Below are positions 6,807 to 12,222 of a stretch of 12,222 nucleotides of DNA, one piece after another. The DNA is from JBCDCP01 sp039181495 (GTDB taxonomy: Bacteria > Pseudomonadota > Alphaproteobacteria > Rhizobiales > Tepidamorphaceae), in assembly GCA_039181495.1 (NCBI GenBank), contig JBCDCP010000090.1, positions 1 through 12,222 of the forward strand, read 5' to 3'. The position numbers and the translations under genes are program-made. The notes beneath the pieces were generated by a model. That model saw nothing but the letters and a program-made list of their open reading frames with translations. It had not been told where the DNA came from and made no database searches. Position 1 is the first letter of the stretch. Each line of letters starts with the position of its first letter.

Positions 6807-8191
6807 GCTGCGCCGCCCGTCTTGGGCTCATCGGTGCGTTCGGATGCCTGTTCGCCGCCTTCGGGTTTCGGCTTGAGGGCGGTGATCTTCCGGCCCAGCG
6901 ATAGTCCCCCTGGCCGCTTGCGCGCGGCGTCTTCCTCTTCGACTGCAGGCTCGGACTCAACTTGCGGCTTGGCAGCCGATTTGGCCCGCGCCTCACCCAT
7001 CCGCGAGATGTCGATTTCCTCTGCACGCATCTGCTCATAGAGCCTTAGGGCCCGCATCATGTCTGCAGCCGTGATTGAATGCTCTGCAAGGTCCGGATCC
7101 TCGCGCGCCCGAATGGCGCCCTGGACGATTGTCAGGATGATGACGAGAACCGCAGGCATCAGGTCGATTGAAATCGCACCGGCCCAGCTCGGGAGGAAGT
7201 CGGCCGCATAGGTCAAAACGGCTTCGGGCCGCGACAAGGGTATGAACCGCGAAGGCTGGACCTGATTGCGTGCAAGAATGGCGTCTGCCGCGCGGGCAAG
7301 CGCTGCCGCTTCCTCCGCCACCGCATTGGCCACATTGCCGACGATCAGCGACTGCCGGGTGCGTAGATCCTCGGTAGAGCCGCCGGCAGCAGGTGCGATG
7401 AAGGACCGTTCAAGCCCGTCAGCAGCACGCCGCACTGCCGGGGCAACCGAAGTCTCCTGCATTGCGGCGATGACGCCGATCAGCGCCACAGCCTGCTCGG
7501 CAAACGCATCGCCGCGTGGTGCAATCGGACCTGAAGCGGAGACGATGCGCCGCATCGTGTTGAGATGCTGGCCGCCCTGCGTATAGAGGCTTGCCACCTG
7601 CTCGCGATCGCGCGCCACCTCTTCGCCAAGTGCCGTCAGCTGCGTCGACATCTGGTTCAGCAGCTGGACAACCGTGCCCGAACCCGACGTTCCGGTCAGG
7701 GCGCCGGTGGCGCGTTCCTGTTCGGCCAACCGGGCAAAGCGGTCGGCGGCAAGCTGTATGTCCGGCAATAGCGATTGGGCGGCGAGCGCATTGTTGTGCG
7801 CCTGATCAAGGTCTTGGCCATAGCTTTCAACGGCTTCGGCAAGATGCTGCTCCAGCGCGGCTGAACCGGCCAAAGCGGCAGCGTTGAGCCACGACGACAT
7901 GGCGATGATCATCAGCGATCCAACGCCCATGGCCCCATAAAGAGCGTTGCGGACCTTGCGTTCGCGCACATGCGGCACAAACCGGATCAGGAAGGACCAG
8001 AACGTGTAGATCCCCACCGAGACGGCTGCCGAGTAGATGATCGCACCGAAGAATATGATCGACGCGGTACCATCAAGCAGGTCACGTACGCCGAGATAGG
8101 TATAGACACCGGATGCCAGCGCCAGCACGGCCAGCGTGGCCTTCATGGTGAGAGAAAGTTCGTCGATCCCCTGACGCAGAGCCACAGCCAT
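6803..8191 (-). CDS. Integral membrane protein of unknown function with large helical external domain
   Basis: I do not recognise this 462-residue protein as a named family. Hydrophobic segments at about 17-36, 46-70, 85-107 and 335-360 suggest four helices. Residues 108-334 would form a large domain on one side, very rich in Ala, Gln, Glu and Leu, helical and partly coiled-coil. A charged, low-complexity C-terminal tail (about 361-462) rich in Glu, Lys, Pro and Arg would lie in the cytoplasm. The frame is open to a GTG at 8209. I prefer the ATG at 8191 because GGAGG (8198-8202) sits 6 bases before it, while the GTG has no ribosome site. The stop overlaps the start of the ClpP-like gene by 4 bp, so the two are co-translated. 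A scaffold, sensor or substrate-presenting partner for the protease-like protein is a reasonable guess only. Confidence 0.82.
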   Translation of the reverse strand: MAVALRQGIDELSLTMKATLAVLALASGVYTYLGVRDLLDGTASIIFFGAIIYSAAVSVGIYTFWSFLIRFVPHVRERKVRNALYGAMGVGSLMIIAMSSWLNAAALAGSAALEQHLAEAVESYGQDLDQAHNNALAAQSLLPDIQLAADRFARLAEQERATGALTGTSGSGTVVQLLNQMSTQLTALGEEVARDREQVASLYTQGGQHLNTMRRIVSASGPIAPRGDAFAEQAVALIGVIAAMQETSVAPAVRRAADGLERSFIAPAAGGSTEDLRTRQSLIVGNVANAVAEEAAALARAADAILARNQVQPSRFIPLSRPEAVLTYAADFLPSWAGAISIDLMPAVLVIILTIVQGAIRAREDPDLAEHSITAADMMRALRLYEQMRAEEIDISRMGEARAKSAAKPQVESEPAVEEEDAARKRPGGLSLGRKITALKPKPEGGEQASERTDEPKTGGAA

Positions 8192-8197
8192 GGCCAC

Positions 8198-8202
8198 CCT
8201 CC
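8198..8202 (-). promoter_or_regulatory. Ribosome binding site that decides the start of the membrane-protein gene
   Basis: Read on the minus strand, GGAGG is followed by GTGGCC and then ATG at 8191. This is near-ideal spacing and makes the in-frame GTG at 8209 an unlikely start. Confidence 0.7.
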
Positions 8203-8246
8203 AGCACACATAGATCGCGCCTGCACCGACGCTCGCGCGTTCTTAA

Positions 8247-8265
8247 CCGCTGTAAAGCTTAGCGG
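8247..8265 (-). terminator. Weak hairpin after the amino acid dehydrogenase gene
   Basis: On the minus strand CCGCT, a 9-base loop and AGCGG are followed by TTAAG. A second small hairpin, GTGGT-ATC-ACCAC, lies just before it (8273-8285). Both are between the dehydrogenase stop (8326) and the next start (8191). The stems are short and there is no real T-run, so read-through into the membrane-protein gene is possible. Confidence 0.22.
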
Positions 8266-8325
8266 CGGAACTGTGGTGATACCACGGCAGATATGGGCTT
8301 GCTGTTTTTGGTCGTCAGCGCCGTC

Positions 8326-9378
8326 TCAGGCCTTCGCAAGACGCTCGATTGCATGCGCCACGGCAATATCTTGGGTTGTCCGCTCGTTGTTGTCGGCCTC
8401 GACAAAGATCTCAGCCAGCACATCGCCCAACCGTGCTACCCGGGCGTTCATTTTGTCAGCTGTATCGAATTCGTCGGCGAGGGCGATCGAAATCACACCA
8501 CCAGCGTTGATGATGAAGTCCGGCGCATAGAGGATGCCGTGTTTGCGGAGGCGTTCAGCATCTTCGTCGCCAGCCAGCTGGTTGTTGGCAGCACCCGCGA
8601 CCACAAGGGCCTTGATTTCGGGGATGGTTTCGGCGTTCAGCCCGCCACCCAGCGCACACGGCGCGAAGATATCGGCGGAAACGGTGTGAATCTGATCGAC
8701 GGAAGCGACGGTCGCGCCAAGCTTGTCAGCGAAGTCTTGCGTTTTGGCGGGATCGATATCCGCCACAATGAGCTGTGCGCCATCCTGATGCGCCCGTTCG
8801 GCGACCCCGCCACCAACATTGCCAAGACCCTGTACGGCGACGGTCAGCCCATCGAGGTTGTCCGCGCCGAAACGATGCTTGGCTCCAGCTCTGATGCCGG
8901 CAAAGACGCCTTCGGCGGTAAACGGTGACGGATCGCCAAGGCCTTTGGCGGATGTGCCACGCACATGAGTGGTTGTCTCGGAGATAAGATCGACGGCGGT
9001 CTGACCGGTGCCGACATCCTCGGCTGTAATGTACTGCCCGCCCAAATGGTCGACGGCCTGGCCGAAGGCGCGCCACATGTCTGGGCTTGGCTCTAAGCCG
9101 TCGGACAGGATCACCGCCTTGCCGCCGCCCAGATCGAGCCCGGCAGCAGCGTTTTTCAGGGTCATGCCAGCCGACAGCCGCAACACATCGGTCAGGGCAT
9201 CCTGCTCGGTGTCGTAGCGCCAGCGTCGGCAGCCACCAAGTGCCGGCCCCAGTGTGGTGTCGTGCACGGCGATGATAGCGCGCAGGCCACTTGCCGCGTC
9301 GCTGACGAACTGGATTGTCTGGTGGGTGTCGAATTCCGGGTGCGAAAACACGCCCGTTTGCAGTGCGCGCAGTTCCAT
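8326..9378 (-). CDS. Leucine dehydrogenase-like amino acid dehydrogenase (Glu/Leu/Phe/Val family)
   Basis: This is an NAD-dependent oxidative deaminase that converts an L-amino acid to its 2-oxo acid and ammonia. The 350-residue product has the two family domains: a substrate/dimerisation domain (about 10-140) with GPALGGCR, MTLKNAAAG and LGGGKAV, and a Rossmann domain (about 150-330). Lys75 and Lys87 fit the catalytic lysine pair (Lys68 and Lys80 in Bacillus leucine dehydrogenase), and Asp121 in AEDVGT is the conserved acid. The dinucleotide motif GLGNVG is at 184-189, with Asp207 at the end of the second strand favouring NAD over NADP. The length is close to leucine dehydrogenase (about 365) and well short of glutamate dehydrogenase. 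Leucine or another branched-chain substrate is likeliest; phenylalanine or valine cannot be excluded by eye. A GAGG ribosome site lies 8 bases before the ATG. It lies downstream of glpK on the same strand, separated by 199 bp, so it is probably a separate unit. Confidence 0.88.
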   Translation of the reverse strand: MELRALQTGVFSHPEFDTHQTIQFVSDAASGLRAIIAVHDTTLGPALGGCRRWRYDTEQDALTDVLRLSAGMTLKNAAAGLDLGGGKAVILSDGLEPSPDMWRAFGQAVDHLGGQYITAEDVGTGQTAVDLISETTTHVRGTSAKGLGDPSPFTAEGVFAGIRAGAKHRFGADNLDGLTVAVQGLGNVGGGVAERAHQDGAQLIVADIDPAKTQDFADKLGATVASVDQIHTVSADIFAPCALGGGLNAETIPEIKALVVAGAANNQLAGDEDAERLRKHGILYAPDFIINAGGVISIALADEFDTADKMNARVARLGDVLAEIFVEADNNERTTQDIAVAHAIERLAKA

Positions 9379-9577
9379 TGGTCGTCCCTCTGGCCCTATC
9401 CAGGGAATGACCGCGCGTGCCGCTAACCCGGCGCACGCGGCCGGATTGTTATCTCCCTAATATGGGGGATCGGTCTAAAAATTGTCTTTCGACTTCGTGG
9501 TGGGTTGCGCACGAACCGACACACTGCGGCCCGCGATTGCGAAAGATTATTACGCGTCTAGGTAGATTTACGGGAAT
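9379..9577. promoter_or_regulatory. Intergenic region upstream of the amino acid dehydrogenase
   Basis: These 199 bp lie between the glpK stop and the dehydrogenase start, both on the minus strand. They hold a perfect 7-bp inverted repeat with a 12-base loop (CGCGTGC at 9414-9420, GCACGCG at 9433-9439) in the likely dehydrogenase leader. A second imperfect repeat lies at 9451-9470, and an A/T-rich stretch around 9474-9485 could be part of a promoter. No clear -35/-10 pair, no strong glpK terminator and no credible small gene are seen. Confidence 0.4.
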
Positions 9578-11086
9578 TCAGCTTGTTCTTGCGCTGAGCG
9601 TCCGCGCCACCGCATCCCGCCAGCCGGCCAGTTTGGCTGTGCGTCGGTCGTCATCCATCTGTGGCGTGAACTGCCGGTCGAGGTTCCAGCTGGCAGCAAA
9701 TCCATCCATGCCAGGCCAGCACCCCTCATGGCTGCCGGCCAGCCACGCCGCTCCGAGCGCCGTGGTCTCAAGCACAGTCGGCCTGTCGACCGGGGCCCCC
9801 AGAATGTCCGCCAGCCGCTGCATGGTCCAGTCGCTTGCAACCATACCGCCATCAACCCGCAAAACCGTATTGCCGGTCGCTGCGCCCGCGCCGGCCCAGT
9901 CGGCGCGCATGGCGTCAAGTAGATCAGCGGTTTGGTAACAAACCGATTCAAGCGTCGCCTTTGCGAACTCGGCAGGACCCGAATTGCGCGTCAGTCCAAA
10001 CATGGCGCCGCGTGCGTCCGGATCCCAATGCGGGGCGCCGAGGCCGGTAAAGGCCGGAACAAGATAGACATGCTGTTCGGGATCGGCCTTGTCAGCCAGT
10101 GGACCGGTCTCGGCTGCATCCTTGACCAGGCCGAGGCCATCGCGCAGCCATTGCACGGCCGCGCCTGCGACAAAGATCGCACCCTCCAGCGCATAGGTTG
10201 GCTGGCCGTCGAGCTGATAGCCGATCGTCGTCAGAAGCCGGTTCTGCGAGGTAACCTGATCCCTGCCGGTGTTCAGCAGTGCAAAGCAGCCAGTACCATA
10301 GGTGGACTTGAGCATGCCGGGCTCAAAGCAGGCCTGGCCAACAGTCGCCGCCTGCTGGTCGCCGGCGACGCCGAGGATCGGTAGTGAGGCGCCAAACAGG
10401 CTCTTATCCGTGGTGCCGAATTCGGCTGCACAGTCCCTGACATCAGGCAGCATGCTTGAAGGCACATTCAGCATCGCCAGCAGGTCATCGTCCCATGCGC
10501 CGGTCCCGATGTTGTAGAGCAGCGTCCGCGAGGCATTGGTTGCGTCCGTCACATGCTGCGTGCCGCCAGTAAGATGCCAGATAATCCAGCTGTCCACCGT
10601 GCCGAAGGCGAGCTTGCCTGCCTCTGCCCTGGCACGTGCGCCGTCCACATTATCGAGGATCCAGGCGATCTTGGTGCCCGAGAAATAGGGGTCGAGCAGT
10701 AGCCCGGTTTTCCTGGTGATCATCGGCTCGACACCGTCTGCCTTTTTGGCAGCGCAGAATTCGGAAGTGCGCCGGTCCTGCCAGACGATAGCGTTGTAAA
10801 CCGGCTCACCGGTTTCCCGGTCCCAGACAACCGTCGTTTCGCGTTGATTAGTGATGCCGATCGCGGCGATGTCCTGAGCATTGAGACCGGCATCGGCCAG
10901 CGCACCGCGCACCGTCTCCATCGTGGTGTTCCAGAGATCAGCGGGGTCATGTTCGACCCAACCTGACTTCGGGAAGTGCTGTGTGAACTCAAGCTGGGCC
11001 AGGCCGCGAATTCGATACCGGTCGTCAAAGACGATGGCCCGCGACGATGTCGTGCCGTGGTCGATGGCAAGCACGTAACTGGCCAT
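9578..11086 (-). CDS. glpK: Glycerol kinase (EC 2.7.1.30)
   Basis: This cytoplasmic kinase makes sn-glycerol 3-phosphate from glycerol and ATP. The 502 residues equal the E. coli enzyme in length, and the product is a full FGGY-family kinase. Features seen are the N-terminal nucleotide loop DHGTTSSR (9-16), glycerol-contact residues Arg82-Glu83 in NQRET, Trp102 and Tyr134, and the catalytic base Asp243 in GDQQAA. The first FGGY signature is at 134-146 and the second at 360-380. STYGTGCF (261-268) and DGGMVASDW (412-420) are also typical. GGAG lies 7 bases before the ATG. It follows glpD by 47 bp on the same strand, consistent with one operon. No truncation or frameshift is seen. Confidence 0.97.
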   Translation of the reverse strand: MASYVLAIDHGTTSSRAIVFDDRYRIRGLAQLEFTQHFPKSGWVEHDPADLWNTTMETVRGALADAGLNAQDIAAIGITNQRETTVVWDRETGEPVYNAIVWQDRRTSEFCAAKKADGVEPMITRKTGLLLDPYFSGTKIAWILDNVDGARARAEAGKLAFGTVDSWIIWHLTGGTQHVTDATNASRTLLYNIGTGAWDDDLLAMLNVPSSMLPDVRDCAAEFGTTDKSLFGASLPILGVAGDQQAATVGQACFEPGMLKSTYGTGCFALLNTGRDQVTSQNRLLTTIGYQLDGQPTYALEGAIFVAGAAVQWLRDGLGLVKDAAETGPLADKADPEQHVYLVPAFTGLGAPHWDPDARGAMFGLTRNSGPAEFAKATLESVCYQTADLLDAMRADWAGAGAATGNTVLRVDGGMVASDWTMQRLADILGAPVDRPTVLETTALGAAWLAGSHEGCWPGMDGFAASWNLDRQFTPQMDDDRRTAKLAGWRDAVARTLSARTS

Positions 11087-11133
11087 GGTTGATCTCCCTG
11101 AGGCGTCTTCCCGTGAATCTGCCGCGTCGGACG

Positions 11134-12222
11134 CTATTCCCCCGCAACGGCCCGTTTCCCGGGCTCTGGATTTCGCTGTCGTAGGAATTCAGTGACATAC
11201 GCGTCAAGCGCGACCGTCTGGTCCTTGTCGAGCTTGAGTCCCAGTTTTGATCGGCGCCACAACACATCATCGGCGCTGCGGGCGAACTCCTCGGACACAA
11301 GGTAGTCGACCTCAGCTTCATGGAGGTCCGCGCCGAAATGACTGCCAAGGTCGGCTGGAGTTTGCGCGCCGCCCAAGATCATGCTGGTGCGGGTGCCATA
11401 GTTCCGCGCAAGCCGCCAAAGCAGTTTCTCCGGCATCGCCGGATAGGCCTCTGACAGCGCGTTGAGCAGGCCACCAAAACTTGTGGCGTCAAAATCACCG
11501 CCGGGAAGCGGAGCACTGCGTGTCCAGGCGCTCCGCTTCGCTCCGAGATGGGCCTCGACATGGTCGAGTGCTGCCTCGGCGAGTTTGCGATAGGTGGTGA
11601 TCTTTCCGCCAAAGACATTGAGCAGAACCGGTTCACCCGGTTGCCCATCCTCGCGCAGAACATAGTCGCGCGTCGCTTCCTGCGCCTTGCTTGCGCCGTC
11701 GTCAAACAGAGGCCGCACGCCCGAATAGGTCCAGACGATCTGATCTTCGGTGATCGGTTTGCGGAAATACTCGCTGGCGGCCTCGCAGAGATAGGTAATC
11801 TCCTCGGGGGTGATCGCCACACTGTCCGGGTCGCCCTCGTAGTCGCGGTCGGTGGTGCCGATCAGCGTGTAATCCTGCTCATAGGGGATCGCAAAGATGA
11901 TCCGCCCATCAGCATTCTGAAAAATGTAGCAGCGGTCGTGCTCGAAGTGCTTGCGCACGACGATGTGGCTACCCTGCACCAGCCGCACATTATGGGCATC
12001 GTTCGCGCCAGCGGCCTCGCTCAGAACCTTGTCGATCCATGGCCCCGCCGCATTGACGATCATGCGAGCCGACACGATGCGCTGACCACCCGCTGCATCT
12101 TCCAGCGTGATGTGCCAGAGATCGCCCTCTCGCCGTAGTGTCTGGCATGAGGTGCCCACCATGATGTCGGCATCACGCTCGGCGGCATCGACGGCATTCA
12201 GCACGGTCAGGCGCGAATCCTG
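11134..12222 (-). CDS. glpD: Aerobic glycerol-3-phosphate dehydrogenase, N-terminus missing at the window edge
   Basis: This FAD enzyme at the inner membrane oxidises sn-glycerol 3-phosphate to dihydroxyacetone phosphate and passes electrons to quinone. The visible 362 residues run from QDSRLTVLNA to the stop, roughly the last 70 percent of a protein of about 500. The reading frame is open through the right edge; an internal GTG at 12204 is not the real start. Family marks seen are VNAAGPWID, the region IPYEQDYTLIGTTDRDYEG, SGVRPL (its Arg is visible residue 170) and GGKITTYRKLAE (its Lys is visible residue 207), then the helical C-terminal domain. The N-terminal FAD-binding GxGxxG loop lies outside the window. 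It is the upstream partner of glpK, 47 bp away, so the product of GlpK is its direct substrate. Confidence 0.96.
   Translation of the reverse strand, partial: QDSRLTVLNAVDAAERDADIMVGTSCQTLRREGDLWHITLEDAAGGQRIVSARMIVNAAGPWIDKVLSEAAGANDAHNVRLVQGSHIVVRKHFEHDRCYIFQNADGRIIFAIPYEQDYTLIGTTDRDYEGDPDSVAITPEEITYLCEAASEYFRKPITEDQIVWTYSGVRPLFDDGASKAQEATRDYVLREDGQPGEPVLLNVFGGKITTYRKLAEAALDHVEAHLGAKRSAWTRSAPLPGGDFDATSFGGLLNALSEAYPAMPEKLLWRLARNYGTRTSMILGGAQTPADLGSHFGADLHEAEVDYLVSEEFARSADDVLWRRSKLGLKLDKDQTVALDAYVTEFLRQRNPEPGKRAVAGE

Noticed and set aside
8192..8209. GTG start at 8209 for the membrane-protein gene
   Set aside because: The GTG has no ribosome site, and the region it would add contains the strong GGAGG for the ATG at 8191.
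8293..8928. Plus-strand open frame (211 codons) opposite the amino acid dehydrogenase
   Set aside because: It lies almost entirely inside a clear dehydrogenase gene on the other strand, shows no family motif, and is the antisense shadow of codons with strong third-position bias.
9462..9556. Possible small plus-strand gene in the glpK/dehydrogenase gap starting at an ATG at 9462
   Set aside because: There is no ribosome site, and the frame has no in-gap stop: it runs on into antisense of glpK. The translation also has no recognisable features.

Overview
The window looks like chromosomal DNA of an alphaproteobacterium, perhaps a heterotrophic Hyphomicrobiales or Rhodobacterales member. The basis is uniformly GC-rich coding sequence, a periplasm-type AsmA protein, PotB/PotC-type permeases, and creatinase and glycerol catabolic genes. 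The genus cannot be told from the sequence. Genes are tightly packed; the longest non-coding gap is 276 bp. I see no tRNA, rRNA, transposase, integrase, phage gene or CRISPR array, and no obvious change in base or codon use.

Layout. (1) 1-1051, plus strand: the last 44 codons of one ABC permease and a complete second permease of the spermidine/putrescine (PotB/PotC) type. (2) 1118-2332, minus strand: creatinase, convergent with the permeases, with a strong hairpin between them. (3) 2609-5785, plus strand: a large AsmA-family envelope protein, divergent from creatinase. (4) 5958-8191, minus strand: a two-gene unit joined by a 4-bp ATGA overlap. It encodes a four-helix membrane protein with a large helical external domain and a membrane-anchored ClpP-fold serine protease-like protein. 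(5) 8326-9378, minus strand: a Leu/Phe/Glu/Val-type amino acid dehydrogenase. (6) 9578-12222, minus strand: glpK preceded by glpD, which runs off the right edge.

How the genes may work together. GlpK and GlpD form the standard route from glycerol to dihydroxyacetone phosphate. Creatinase splits creatine to sarcosine and urea, and the permeases beside it are a plausible uptake system for a cationic or zwitterionic nitrogen compound; the two are convergent, so the link is only positional. The amino acid dehydrogenase adds another nitrogen/carbon catabolic step. AsmA and the membrane protein/ClpP-like pair are probably envelope functions. The pair at 5958-8191 is the least explained part of the window and the best candidate for an undescribed function. 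Everything else belongs to recognised families.
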